Assembly (NCBI GenBank): GCA_964535735.1
Contig: CAZHTM010000007.1
Span: 15,719-79,718, forward strand
DNA length: 64,000 nucleotides
Direction: 5' to 3'
From: J089 sp964535735
GTDB taxonomy: Bacteria; Fidelibacterota; Marinisomatia; Marinisomatales; J089
Part shown: in pieces, positions 55,683 through 64,000 of the stretch
Layout: each line of letters starts with the position of its first letter
Numbering within the stretch: the first letter of the stretch is position 1
Notes under the pieces: generated by a model
What the model saw: the letters and a program-made list of their open reading frames with translations, nothing else
Databases searched by the model: none
Told to the model about the DNA's origin: nothing
Made by a program: the position numbers and the translations under genes

Positions 55683-57395
55683 ATGTCTGAGTCTTTAATT
55701 GAACCCCATGGCGGTTCGTTAGTGGAATTAATGGTCCCAGAAACCGAACGGGATGCCTTGAGAAAAGAAATGATGACCCTTCCTTCCTGGACCTTAAACG
55801 ATCGACAGACCTGCGATCTTGAATTGGTATTAAACGGCGGTTTTTCTCCGCTGAAAGGATTTCTGAATCAGGAAGATTATGAATCCGTCCTGGACCAGAT
55901 GCGTCTGGCCGACGGCACCCTTTGGCCCATACCCATCACGCTGGATGTGACGGAAACCGCTGCCGATTCTCTTTCAACGGGAGATGCCCTAGTTCTTCGG
56001 GATAAGGAAGGTTTTGCCCTGGCTATTTTGGATATCACCTCTGTCTGGACCCCGGATCGCCGAGCGGAAGCGGAAAAAGTATTTGGAACCACAGACGAAA
56101 CGCATCCTGCGGTAAATTATCTGCTGAACGAATCCAATCCGGTTTATTTGGGTGGCACCCTGCGGGGATTGTCTTTGCCCAAACATTACGACTTTCAAAA
56201 TCTTCGACGGTCGCCACAAGAAGTGCGTCAGGCGTTTGCCAAGCGCGGTTGGGAAAACATCGTGGCATTCCAAACCCGTAACCCCATGCACCGGGCGCAT
56301 GTGGAACTGACAGAACGAGCCGCTCGTGAACTCCGCGCCAATGTTCTTATTCATCCCGTTGTCGGACTCACCAAACCCGGCGATGTTGATCATTATACTC
56401 GGGTCCGCTGTTATCGTCATGTCCTGGATTCGTATCCCACTGGGACGGCGATGCTTAGTCTGCTGCCTTTGGCGATGCGGATGGGCGGTCCACGAGAAGC
56501 GCTCTGGCATGCCATTATCCGGAAAAATTACGGGTGTAATTATTTCATTGTTGGCCGGGATCATGCCGGACCAGGAAGTGATAGCCAGGGAAATCCCTTC
56601 TATGGTCCCTATGATGCCCAGGACTTGCTCAAACAGCACGAGGCAGAATTGGGAATCAAAATGGTGCCGTTTAAGCTCATGGTTTATGTGGAAGACCGGG
56701 CGGAATACATGCCCATCGATGAAGTGCCGGAGGGATTGAAAACCCTGAACATTTCAGGAACGGAATTACGTCGCCGATTGGATAAGGGACTGGATATTCC
56801 CGAATGGTTTTCCTATCCCAAGGTTGTGGAAGAATTGCGCCGGTCCCGTCCTCCGCTTAATCGCCGGGGGTTCACCGTATTTTTTACCGGTCTCTCCGGG
56901 TCCGGAAAATCCACCCTCGCCAATGGTCTCCTGGTAAAATTAATGGAAGACGGTCGTCGTCCCGTGACTCTTCTAGACGGTGACATCGTTCGAACCCATC
57001 TCTCCAGTGAACTGGGCTTTTCCCGGGAACACCGTTCCATCAATGTACGCCGGATCGGGTTTGTAGCTAGTGAAATTACTAAAAATGGCGGTGTGGCCCT
57101 CTGCGCACCCATTGCACCCTATCGGGCTGATCGCCGGGCCAACCGGGAATTGATCTCCAAATTTGGCGGCTACATTGAGGTGTACGTGAGCACGCCTTTG
57201 GAAGTCTGCGAAGAACGGGATGTGAAAGGACTCTACGCCAAAGCCAGGCGGGGAATCGTCAAAGAATTCACCGGAATCAGCGATCCCTATGAAGCGCCGG
57301 AACATGCTGAAATTGTGATTAATTCCAGCGATACCGATCCGGAAATTCTGGTACAGGAGATTCTTCTTCAGATCGAGCAGTTGGGCTACCTGTAA
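55683..57395 (+). CDS. Fused ATP sulfurylase-APS kinase
   Basis: Makes adenylyl sulfate and then PAPS from sulfate. 570 residues: an ATP-sulfurylase part (1-390) with QTRNPMHRAH at 197-206 and GRDHAGPG; a kinase part (395-570) with P-loop GLSGSGKST at 403-411 and LDGDIVR. Such fusions exist in Aquifex and other bacteria. PAPS is used to sulfate polysaccharides or as an assimilation intermediate; next to a uronic-acid-forming dehydrogenase gene the first is attractive. No sulfotransferase or PAPS reductase is in the window. Confidence 0.93.
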   Translation: MSESLIEPHGGSLVELMVPETERDALRKEMMTLPSWTLNDRQTCDLELVLNGGFSPLKGFLNQEDYESVLDQMRLADGTLWPIPITLDVTETAADSLSTGDALVLRDKEGFALAILDITSVWTPDRRAEAEKVFGTTDETHPAVNYLLNESNPVYLGGTLRGLSLPKHYDFQNLRRSPQEVRQAFAKRGWENIVAFQTRNPMHRAHVELTERAARELRANVLIHPVVGLTKPGDVDHYTRVRCYRHVLDSYPTGTAMLSLLPLAMRMGGPREALWHAIIRKNYGCNYFIVGRDHAGPGSDSQGNPFYGPYDAQDLLKQHEAELGIKMVPFKLMVYVEDRAEYMPIDEVPEGLKTLNISGTELRRRLDKGLDIPEWFSYPKVVEELRRSRPPLNRRGFTVFFTGLSGSGKSTLANGLLVKLMEDGRRPVTLLDGDIVRTHLSSELGFSREHRSINVRRIGFVASEITKNGGVALCAPIAPYRADRRANRELISKFGGYIEVYVSTPLEVCEERDVKGLYAKARRGIVKEFTGISDPYEAPEHAEIVINSSDTDPEILVQEILLQIEQLGYL

Positions 57396-57441
57396 TTCCG
57401 GATGCTGACCCGGTCGGAGCAAATCTCATAGGAGGAAGGTG

Positions 57442-58635
57442 ATGCGTAATATCGTCATTATTGGTGGCGGCATCGTGGGATTAGCCACCGGGGTTCAACT
57501 AAAAAGCATCCGTCCCGATCTGAACATTACGCTCCTGGAAAAGGAGCCTGATTTGGCCCATCATCAGACCGGCCATAACAGCGGAGTGATCCATTCCGGA
57601 ATATATTATCGTCCCGGCTCGTTAAAGGCCCAAAACTGTCGTGAAGGTGTACGGTTACTGCTGGAATTTTGCGATCAGCATGCCATCCCCTACGAATTAT
57701 GCGGCAAAGTAATCGTCGCGACAACAGAAGACGAGCTGCCTCGGTTGCAAACTCTTTTCGAGCGGGGACAAGCCAACGGGGTTCCGGACCTGCGATTGAT
57801 TTCACCCGAAGAATTGCGGGAACGGGAGCCCCACACGGTCGGTGTCAAAGCCTTAGTGTCGCCCCAGACTGGTATTGTGGACTATACTCAAGTGGCCGAC
57901 GCGATGGCCGCTGTTATCCGCGACAAAGGTGGCGTCATCCAGACCAGCACCCCAGTAACAAATCTTGTCCCGGATGGATCCGGTTTCAGAGTGGAAACAC
58001 CTAATGGAGATTTTCCTGCTGATCAGGTGATTAATTGTGCGGGGCTGCATGCAGATCAAATTCCTGCCCTGGCTGATCAGGAGCGTCCGTTACGCATCGT
58101 CCCCTTCCGGGGAGAGTACTATACGCTGGCGCCTGAAAGCCGTTCTCTGGTCAATCATCTCATCTATCCGGTGCCCGACCCTAAATTTCCGTTTCTTGGC
58201 GTTCATTTTACGCGAAGCGTGGATGGGGAAGTGGAAGCGGGACCGAACGCCGTTTTGGCCTTGGCTAGAGAAGGATATGGGAAAACCGATTTCGTCCTGG
58301 CCGAAGTTTGGGATTATTTAACCTATCCCGGTTTCTGGCACATGGCCCGGAAATACTGGACGGTGGGCATTGCGGAACAATGGCGGTCGTTAATGAAATT
58401 CGCCTTTGTTCGATCCCTGCAGAAATTAATTCCCGAAATCACGTCCCGGGACCTTTCACCTGGTGGCTCCGGCGTTCGTGCTCAGGCTCTGGAACCGGAC
58501 GGGAGTCTCAGTGATGATTTTCGAATCTGGGAACGGGGAGCCATCACCCACATTTTAAATGCTCCGTCGCCGGCCGCCACCAGTTCCCTGGCGATCGGAA
58601 AAACGATTGCTCACCAGGTCCTATCCCGCACTTAA
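57442..58635 (+). CDS. lhgO: L-2-hydroxyglutarate oxidase family protein
   Basis: FAD enzyme of the DAO family, 397 residues. The dinucleotide site is IVIIGGGIVGLATG at the N-terminus; THNSGVIH-like HQTGHNSGVIHSG and GSGVRAQAL at the end are shared with LhgO. Oxidises L-2-hydroxyglutarate to 2-oxoglutarate. ATG at 57442 is chosen: GGAGG lies six bases upstream, whereas the GTG at 57439 would be too close. Confidence 0.85.
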   Translation: MRNIVIIGGGIVGLATGVQLKSIRPDLNITLLEKEPDLAHHQTGHNSGVIHSGIYYRPGSLKAQNCREGVRLLLEFCDQHAIPYELCGKVIVATTEDELPRLQTLFERGQANGVPDLRLISPEELREREPHTVGVKALVSPQTGIVDYTQVADAMAAVIRDKGGVIQTSTPVTNLVPDGSGFRVETPNGDFPADQVINCAGLHADQIPALADQERPLRIVPFRGEYYTLAPESRSLVNHLIYPVPDPKFPFLGVHFTRSVDGEVEAGPNAVLALAREGYGKTDFVLAEVWDYLTYPGFWHMARKYWTVGIAEQWRSLMKFAFVRSLQKLIPEITSRDLSPGGSGVRAQALEPDGSLSDDFRIWERGAITHILNAPSPAATSSLAIGKTIAHQVLSRT

Positions 58636-58743
58636 CCAAAATTGGGTGTTTTACTTTTCCATTCAAAGTATGGAACGTCCATGCGTAGACTTCCATTTGT
58701 CGGGGCTTGATTCTAAGCATTGAATCGTCTTGAAAGGATCATC

Positions 58744-60312
58744 ATGCAACCTGTTGTATTAATCGTCATGGATGGCGTTGGCCACAATGAAAACCCTAGG
58801 GGAAACGCCGTAGCGGCAGCCCATACCCCCAATCTGGATCGTTACCGTGAGTCCTATCCCTGGTGTCTTCTGGACGCTTCCGGAGAAGCAGTGGGGCTCC
58901 CCCCGGGATTTCAAGGGTCCAGTGAAGTGGGCCATTTGAGTATGGGCGCGGGGCGAATTATTGAGCAGGAGCTGAAACGAATTAACGATCAGCTCACGGA
59001 TGGTTCCCTGTATCGTACAACGGAATGGTCGCGACTCATGAACGCCTGGACTTCGAATAAGAGTCAACTACACTTTTTTGGATTACTGCAGGACGAAGGG
59101 GTTCACGCCCACCAGGATCACCTGTTTAAGATGCTTCTCCAGGCCCGCTCAGAGAATCCCCATGGTAAAATAGTTATTCATCCTTTTCTGGATGGTCGGG
59201 ATACACCACCACGAAGCACTTTAGAGTACTGGGCGCATCTCCGGCGGGTCATGAAAGACGTGGGGGGCTGTTCCATCGGTACGTTTATGGGCCGCTATTA
59301 TGGAATGGACCGCGCTAAAAATTGGGCGATTACGGACCAGGCGTTCCGATGTATCGTTGCTGGTGAGGGGCGGAAAACCGATGATCCCGAAGCAGCCATT
59401 CGCGCAAGTTACGATCAAGATCTTACGCCCACCGGAACCCCCATGACCGATGAATATATTCCGCCTCATGTGCTTGCCGATTATTCGGGGGTTCAGGACG
59501 GGGATTGCATCTTGCACACTAACTACCGCCAGGACCGGGCCATTCAATTAACGCAAGCTTTCGTGGAGGAGTCGTATCCTGGAAACCGGCCGGTTCGTCC
59601 GAAGATCGTCTATGTGGGGCTCACGCGATATTACGATGAATTTGATCATTTCTTATTGGGTTCAGCCCAAAATCAAGGCGACGCCCTCAACCAAATCGTA
59701 GGACAGGTGATATCGGAGCACGGTCTCCGGCAGCTTCGCATTGCCGAAACGCAAAAATTCCGCCATGTGACCAGCTTTTTCAACGGGAAATCCACGACAC
59801 CGTTCCCTGGGGAAGATCAAGTAGAAATTCCCAGCCGGTTTGATCCCGCCAGTTTTGCTGATCATCCTGAAATGGAAGCCTATCAAGTGACCAAGGAACT
59901 GGTTCACCGATTAGAGGCGAATCCTTACGCATTTATTTTGGTCAATTTCGCGAATGGCGACATGGTGGGACATACCGGAAATTTCGAAGCCGTCCGAAAA
60001 GCTGTGGAAATTTTAGACGACTGTGTGGGAACGGTTGTAGATCGCGTGCTGGCGTTGGGTGGCCGAATTCTCCTGACCGCTGACCATGGAAATTCCGACC
60101 AAATGATTGACTATGAAACTGGGCTGGTCCGCACCAGTCACTCGACTCACCCGGTAGAATGTGTTTACATTAGTAGTGACGCCGGTCAGTTTTCAATGCC
60201 TGATCGGGGAATTCTCCCGGACATTGGACCGACAGTTTTATCGTTAATGGGACTTCCGATTCCTAAGGGCATGACGGCTCGTAATTTGTTAACACCGCGA
60301 AACAACTCCTAA
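58744..60312 (+). CDS. gpmI: Cofactor-independent phosphoglycerate mutase
   Basis: Interconverts 3- and 2-phosphoglycerate. 522 residues, starting at ATG 58744 with GAAAGGA upstream (an upstream TTG would add eight residues outside the family). VIVMDGVG at the N-terminus, Ser60 in SSEVGHLSMGAGR, and metal motif LTADHGNSDQM near the C-terminus are intact. A long-type GpmI; length is close to the usual 510-515. Confidence 0.95.
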   Translation: MQPVVLIVMDGVGHNENPRGNAVAAAHTPNLDRYRESYPWCLLDASGEAVGLPPGFQGSSEVGHLSMGAGRIIEQELKRINDQLTDGSLYRTTEWSRLMNAWTSNKSQLHFFGLLQDEGVHAHQDHLFKMLLQARSENPHGKIVIHPFLDGRDTPPRSTLEYWAHLRRVMKDVGGCSIGTFMGRYYGMDRAKNWAITDQAFRCIVAGEGRKTDDPEAAIRASYDQDLTPTGTPMTDEYIPPHVLADYSGVQDGDCILHTNYRQDRAIQLTQAFVEESYPGNRPVRPKIVYVGLTRYYDEFDHFLLGSAQNQGDALNQIVGQVISEHGLRQLRIAETQKFRHVTSFFNGKSTTPFPGEDQVEIPSRFDPASFADHPEMEAYQVTKELVHRLEANPYAFILVNFANGDMVGHTGNFEAVRKAVEILDDCVGTVVDRVLALGGRILLTADHGNSDQMIDYETGLVRTSHSTHPVECVYISSDAGQFSMPDRGILPDIGPTVLSLMGLPIPKGMTARNLLTPRNNS

Positions 60313-60324
60313 AGGAGGATCATC

Positions 60325-60654
60325 ATGATTTTATCCACCACTCCCTCTTTGGAAGGCAAAACTATTGAAGTATATCTGGGCCTCGTCACTGGCGACGCTA
60401 TTCTGGGAGCCAACATCTTCCGAGACATATTCGCCGGAATTCGGGACATCATAGGCGGTCGATCGGCAGCCTATGAAGAGGAATTGCGCAAAGCCAAAGA
60501 CATCGCCCTTATGGAAATGCAAGCGGAAGCCCGAAAGCTGGGCGCCAATGCCGTGGTTGGTGTAGATCTCGACTACGAAACTATCTCCGGTTCAGGTGCC
60601 GGGAATATGCTCATGGTGAGCGCCAGTGGCACTGCCGTTGTGGTCACCGATTAG
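60325..60654 (+). CDS. YbjQ/UPF0145 family protein
   Basis: 109 residues; STTPSLEGKTIEVYLGLVTG and EARKLGANAVVGVDLDYE are the UPF0145 signatures. Function unknown in the family (some annotated as metal-binding). A strong AAAGGAGG precedes the ATG, 12 bp after gpmI. Confidence 0.9.
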   Translation: MILSTTPSLEGKTIEVYLGLVTGDAILGANIFRDIFAGIRDIIGGRSAAYEEELRKAKDIALMEMQAEARKLGANAVVGVDLDYETISGSGAGNMLMVSASGTAVVVTD

Positions 60655-60666
60655 CTTTTTGAGACA

Positions 60667-60700
60667 ACCAAATTTGGTAGCGTCTGTCTAAAACGTTTTA
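60667..60700. promoter_or_regulatory. Two perfect 12-bp palindromes before the bactofilin-like gene
   Basis: ACCAAATTTGGT (60667-60678) and TAAAACGTTTTA (60689-60700) are both perfect inverted repeats, 10 bp apart, ending 22 bp before the ATG of the next gene. AAACGTTT is the core seen in LacI-type operators. Regulator not identified. Confidence 0.4.
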
Positions 60701-60722
60701 TAACAAGAATTGGGAGATCACT

Positions 60723-61589
60723 ATGAACACAATTTTTAAATATTTATTCGGTCCCATACTTCTATTCTCATTGGTTTTTGGTGGACAGCGGACGATTGTT
60801 CGGTTTGGACAAGATGTTGAAGTTAGTCGCGATCAAACCGTTGAATCTGCTGTGGCCTTAGGCGGCGATGTTCGAATTGAAGGACGGGTAACTGAAGATG
60901 CGGTCGCCATTGGTGGCAATGTATATTTAGGCCCCACTGCAATCGTAAAAGGAAATGTGGTCTCCGTGGGTGGTCGCGTATATCCCGAACCGGGCGCTGA
61001 AATTGACGGTGATTTGGTGGAAGTGGGCTCCTTTCAATGGCGACCTGGTTTCTGGTATAGTCCACACTATTTTTTCCCCTTTTCATTTTTTATGATTCTG
61101 TCCATGCTGGGATTTGTGGCCATTGGTATCCTGGTTATGATATTAGCTCCAGGTACTTTTCAGTCGTTGAGTACCCGTTTGGAGACAGACCTGACCCGAT
61201 CCTTCCTTTATGGACTAGTACAGGTATTGTTGATCGTCCCGGTAATACTCTTTTTAGTCGTAACCATTATTGGGATTGCTTTGATTCCGGTCTTGATTAT
61301 CACCCTGATTTTAGTCGGAATTTTCGGCTATTTCATAACGGCCACGGTAATTGGTCGGCGTTTGTTGGTGGCTTTTCACAAAACCCAATCTTCACTGGTC
61401 GTTCAATTTATCCTGGGGATTCTGCTCCTCTGGATTGTGGGTCTGGTTCCCGGTCTGGGCAAATTGATCAAATTTGGAGCGTATCTTGTGGGATTTGGAG
61501 TAATAGGACTGGTCCTTGTTGAGCGTCGTAAAGCGCGGTCAGCATCATTTACCCAACCAGAACAATTAAAGGAAACTGATAAATCTTGA
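60723..61589 (+). CDS. Bactofilin-like polymer-forming membrane protein
   Basis: 288 residues. A signal peptide, then a short beta-helix of repeating units (ESAVALGGDVRIEGRVTED, AVAIGGNVYLGPTAIVKGN), as in polymer-forming cytoskeletal domains, followed by four or five membrane helices (about 120-270). Probably an inner-membrane protein with an external beta-helix. Function unknown; preceded by the palindromes at 60667-60700. Confidence 0.75.
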   Translation: MNTIFKYLFGPILLFSLVFGGQRTIVRFGQDVEVSRDQTVESAVALGGDVRIEGRVTEDAVAIGGNVYLGPTAIVKGNVVSVGGRVYPEPGAEIDGDLVEVGSFQWRPGFWYSPHYFFPFSFFMILSMLGFVAIGILVMILAPGTFQSLSTRLETDLTRSFLYGLVQVLLIVPVILFLVVTIIGIALIPVLIITLILVGIFGYFITATVIGRRLLVAFHKTQSSLVVQFILGILLLWIVGLVPGLGKLIKFGAYLVGFGVIGLVLVERRKARSASFTQPEQLKETDKS

Positions 61590-61599
61590 TCTGCGATTC

Positions 61600-62175
61600 A
61601 TGAAAGTAGAATCGGTAGGCGTTAACGAATTTGTCCGACGACAAATTCCTGGTTCAGGTAAAACATTTTTCCGCGGAATAACCTTCGAAGATGTGGCCCG
61701 TCATGCCGAAGATCGGCTCCACGGCGGTTTTGTCCGCCCTGGCTACCGGGATGGTGTTTGCCTGGTATCCGTGGCACCAGATTGGATACCGTATTTCTCC
61801 TGTCCGTATGTTAAAATCGGACCCGAAACACGGTTGAAAGCGGAATGGGTATCCCGACGGGAAGGCGAAGAGCCTTATATACGTATCCGGGCGCTAAATG
61901 GAACCCCACTGCCGGCTGGTCAGGTCGAGTTGATCTTATATCGTCATGACGTGCTGGCTGAAACGCAGGAGGCGTCCACCGACTGCGATTGGGAACTGAT
62001 CAGCATCCATGCGCTTCCGAAAGGCTTGGCATCCATGCCCATGTTCCCCGTCACCATGATGCGCAATCAATTGGAACTGCCCGGAGGGACTCGGGCGCAG
62101 TTTACATCAGAAGAATGGGCGGAAGCTGTGCGGTTCTGGCAGCAGTATGCCGCTCTCGAATCAGAGGTTATTTAA
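61600..62175 (+). CDS. DUF3228-like protein
   Basis: 191 residues, no signal peptide. VNEFVRRQIPGSGKTFFRG at the N-terminus, HAEDRLHGGFVRPGYRDGVCLV, and MMRNQLELPGGTRAQFTSEEW resemble a family of uncharacterised proteins I recall as DUF3228. The end overlaps the convergent secreted protein gene by 8 nt. No function is known. Confidence 0.6.
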   Translation: MKVESVGVNEFVRRQIPGSGKTFFRGITFEDVARHAEDRLHGGFVRPGYRDGVCLVSVAPDWIPYFSCPYVKIGPETRLKAEWVSRREGEEPYIRIRALNGTPLPAGQVELILYRHDVLAETQEASTDCDWELISIHALPKGLASMPMFPVTMMRNQLELPGGTRAQFTSEEWAEAVRFWQQYAALESEVI

Positions 62176-63091
62176 GGAGTAACATTTTCTGGGTCAAATT
62201 GCGTCCCGCAGCTTCGAGACGCAAAATGTACAATCCGCTTGAAAATCGGGAGGCGTCCCACGTAATACGGTGAGTTCCGGTCGTATTCCATCCCCGATAC
62301 AAACGCTCCACCAGACGCCCATTAATATCGTAGACTTCCAGCGTCATTTGGGAATCTCGATCCAGAGAATAGTTAATACGGGTAATCGGATTAAAGGGAT
62401 TGGGAGAAACCGGTCGGAGCGTGAATTGCTGCGGCAATGGCACTGAAGAACTCACTGTCATCGCAAAGGAAGAAAGCGGATGGAAAGCAAACGTTCCATT
62501 GGAAATGGTAAGCGGGGAAAAGGGCAGTTGGACACAAAATAGATCGAAGGAACCCCCTAAAGAATCGATTCCGCTGGTAGCCAAATCAAGTGTCCCTCCT
62601 GTGGCCAAGTAGGCCATTTCCAATAAATTGCCAATGACCTCCAAAAACAAGGAATCCGCGCTGCTGCTGTCTATTCCGGTCGTATCCATCAGGCCCACCA
62701 AATCGCTCACAAGCGACGAATCTACTTGGGGAAGAAATAAAAATAAGGCTTTGGGATTGGTTATATCCGTGGGGAAGCTCCAACTCTGGGGATTCAACAC
62801 ACCGGTCGTATCCTTTAGGTACGTCACCATCAGACGATACACCTGATTTCCAGTTTGTTGAAAAGCCGCCATAAAAACCTGCGTGACACCAGAATCGGGG
62901 AAAGCGACGGCCAAGGCTCCTTCCTCAGGTAAGGTCAGCGAATCCAACTCCAGACCGGTGCTAGCATCAAAGGTCCCGTTGATAGTTCCTGTATAAGTAA
63001 ACGACACGTGTCCGGTAAACAACGTAGGACCCTGAGCGCCCACAATCTGTAGGATAAAAAGGCTGGAAAGAATAATGTATTTAATTCTCAT
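62168..63091 (-). CDS. Secreted protein with type IX-style sorting tail
   Basis: 307 residues from the ATG at 63091 (a GTG three codons earlier is an alternative). Signal peptide ending IVGAQG. The middle is beta-rich and low in charge (TLFTGHVSFTYTGTINGTFD), with no enzyme motif. The C-terminus (from about 225) is a FlgD-like sorting domain: SPNPFNPITRINYSL, VYDINGRLVERL, SGLYILRLEAAG. Its closest relation in this window is the tail of the GH13 enzyme at 4447. Confidence 0.8.
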   Translation of the reverse strand: MRIKYIILSSLFILQIVGAQGPTLFTGHVSFTYTGTINGTFDASTGLELDSLTLPEEGALAVAFPDSGVTQVFMAAFQQTGNQVYRLMVTYLKDTTGVLNPQSWSFPTDITNPKALFLFLPQVDSSLVSDLVGLMDTTGIDSSSADSLFLEVIGNLLEMAYLATGGTLDLATSGIDSLGGSFDLFCVQLPFSPLTISNGTFAFHPLSSFAMTVSSSVPLPQQFTLRPVSPNPFNPITRINYSLDRDSQMTLEVYDINGRLVERLYRGWNTTGTHRITWDASRFSSGLYILRLEAAGRNLTQKMLLLK

Positions 63092-63171
63092 CAACTCCAC
63101 TTCACCAGTTATTTTTCGACAGGAATATACACGGAATCACCCATAGAATGTGGGACCGGGATCACAAATGG

Positions 63172-63193
63172 ATTCCAGATTATATTCTGGAAT
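63172..63193. promoter_or_regulatory. 22-bp palindrome near a start region
   Basis: ATTCCAGA (63172-63179) and TCTGGAAT (63186-63193) are perfect inverted arms around TTATAT. It lies 81 bp upstream of the secreted-protein start (63091) and 75 bp before the tRNA. Could be an operator for either; no U-run follows. Confidence 0.4.
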
Positions 63194-63268
63194 GAATTTC
63201 CATGTGAAAAGTATAGATGAAAATGCTGAAAGAAGGGTGCTATTGTCCCTAAATTTGCCGGCCTTTTT

Positions 63269-63341
<73 letters not shown>

Positions 63342-63351
63342 CACAGTTCTT

Positions 63352-63395
63352 CCCCGTCGGTAACCAGCTTTTATCGACGGGGATTCTTCATTTTT
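63352..63395 (+). terminator. Intrinsic terminator after the tRNA
   Basis: CCCCGTCG (63352-63359) pairs with CGACGGGG (63375-63382) over a 15-nt loop, followed by ATTCTTCATTTTT. Starts 11 bp after the tRNA end. Confidence 0.75.
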
Positions 63396-63550
63396 ATTGG
63401 CGATGCTTCATCCCCGCCAAAGTGGACAGAGCCGGACTCTGATGGACTGGAAAGGACAGAAACCGGATACGGATTTCCCGGTACGAACCTTCTTCTACAA
63501 ATTTGGGAGGGCTAATGATTTATCGGCAGTTCTTAACGGTAATCCAGACC

Positions 63551-63614
63551 CCGTTCGTTCGGGGTTCCCTGCCCGACTGACGTCGTTCAGGCGGGGAATC
63601 CCTGTGGGCCCACA
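63551..63614 (+). repeat. Broken copy of the tRNA 3' half with inserted palindrome
   Basis: CCGTTCGTTCGGGGTTC (63551-63567) matches tRNA bases 63308-63324 with one change. A 28-nt insertion follows (63568-63595, inverted-repeat type with CCTGCCCGACTG and TTCAGGCGGG arms), then GAATCCCTGTGGGCCCACA (63596-63614) is identical to 63325-63343, crossing the tRNA 3' end. This may be a decayed attachment site or a tRNA-fragment duplication. Confidence 0.7.
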
Positions 63615-63835
63615 ATACATTGCTCTCTGTTCTCAATGAGTTTCAGGGGCTTTGTTTTATACTGAAATATTTCTCCTTTTCATTTCGGTCGGAGCCACAT
63701 AATCACCTGCCTGACCACGTCATTCAGAGGGGGAATCCGCTGGTTTAGGGTTCCCGTCCGCCACCTGTATACCGAAGACTGAAGCGCAGGCAGTTACTCA
63801 CGACTTGAATTCAGATTCAATTCCAGGGAATTTGA
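63615..63835. other. Intergenic, no gene seen
   Basis: A second, more diverged palindrome-like stretch occurs at 63701-63760 (CCTGCCTGACCACGTCATTC and GTTCCCGTCCGCC), similar to the insertion at 63568-63595. No open frame or RNA gene is supported. The 155 bp between the terminator and the tRNA repeat (63396-63550) also show nothing convincing. Confidence 0.5.
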
Positions 63836-64000
63836 TTATGCAAATATCCTTATCTTTTCTAATAGTCTACTGCGCCTTATAGGCTTAGCCAGGTATTCGT
63901 TACATCCGGCCTTAATACAATTGATCTGATCCGTAGTAAACGCATGGGCCGTCGTGGCAATGACCGGAGTCTTTTTCCATGTTTTAGTTCTCCGCATCCA
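63836..64000 (-). CDS. Receiver-domain protein, C-terminal end only
   Basis: 54 codons run in from the right edge to a TAA at 63836-63838. The translation WMRRTKTWKKTPVIATTAHAF, then TTDQINCIKAGCNEYLAKPI, is the last half of a response-regulator receiver domain, with the Thr/Ala and Lys (LAKP) switch residues. It is a paralogue of the lone receiver at 46429-46812 (shared TPVIA/TPIIA, AHAFTTD, AGCN). The rest, including a possible kinase fused N-terminally, lies outside the window. Confidence 0.85.
   Translation of the reverse strand, partial: WMRRTKTWKKTPVIATTAHAFTTDQINCIKAGCNEYLAKPIRRSRLLEKIRIFA

Noticed and set aside
55989..56639. 216-codon minus-strand reading frame
   Set aside because: Shadow of the ATP sulfurylase gene; no domain, no ribosome site.

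Overview
The window is a bacterial chromosome fragment from a draft or metagenome assembly: it has two 100-N scaffold gaps (21604-21703 and 24021-24120), each inside a gene. Several traits point to the FCB side of the bacterial tree, with Marinimicrobia-, Calditrichota- or KSB1-like lineages as the best guess: FlgD-like type IX-style C-terminal sorting tails on secreted proteins, PorV/PorQ-like outer-membrane barrels, many lipoproteins, UbiA/UbiE-type enzymes and a giant multi-PAS kinase. The phylum is inferred, not proven.

1-13.0 kb is an alpha-glucan utilisation island. It holds two exported GH13 lipoproteins transcribed divergently (1-2350 minus, cut by the window edge; 2402-4435 plus). 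A minus-strand operon follows: a small protein, a GH57 4-alpha-glucanotransferase, an alpha-glucan phosphorylase, a sodium:solute symporter and a GH13 enzyme with a sorting tail. Together they suggest cell-surface starch or glycogen breakdown, sodium-coupled uptake and cytoplasmic phosphorolysis. A similar 22-bp quasi-palindrome lies at both control regions of the island.

13.5-40.5 kb is an almost unbroken minus-strand run, mostly housekeeping genes with 1-17 nt overlaps: outer-membrane proteins, amidase, murI, folC, rho, a Cas6b-like gene, an aspartate aminotransferase, rpmE, a DUF1385 gene, prfA, prmC, a ubiA family gene, dnaE, dtd, a B12-binding protein, a TPR protein, a prolidase family peptidase, methyltransferases, a HAD phosphatase, ubiE and two secreted propeller proteins. 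The standout is the Cas6b-like gene (32017-33072). It sits between rho and rpmE in an essential-gene operon, with no CRISPR array or other cas gene in the window, and the usual His-containing segment of the N-terminal domain is replaced.

40.6-57 kb is a surface-polysaccharide and signalling region: three glycosyltransferases, a membrane histidine kinase, a lone receiver and a 2413-residue hybrid kinase with about 11 PAS and 3 GAF domains, then a nucleotide-sugar dehydrogenase and a fused ATP sulfurylase/APS kinase.

57.4-64 kb carries an LhgO-type oxidase, phosphoglycerate mutase, a YbjQ family protein, a bactofilin-like membrane protein, a probable DUF3228 protein, a secreted protein with a sorting tail and a CAU-anticodon tRNA with a terminator. 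A broken copy of the tRNA 3' half lies about 250 bp downstream. A receiver-domain gene runs off the right edge.
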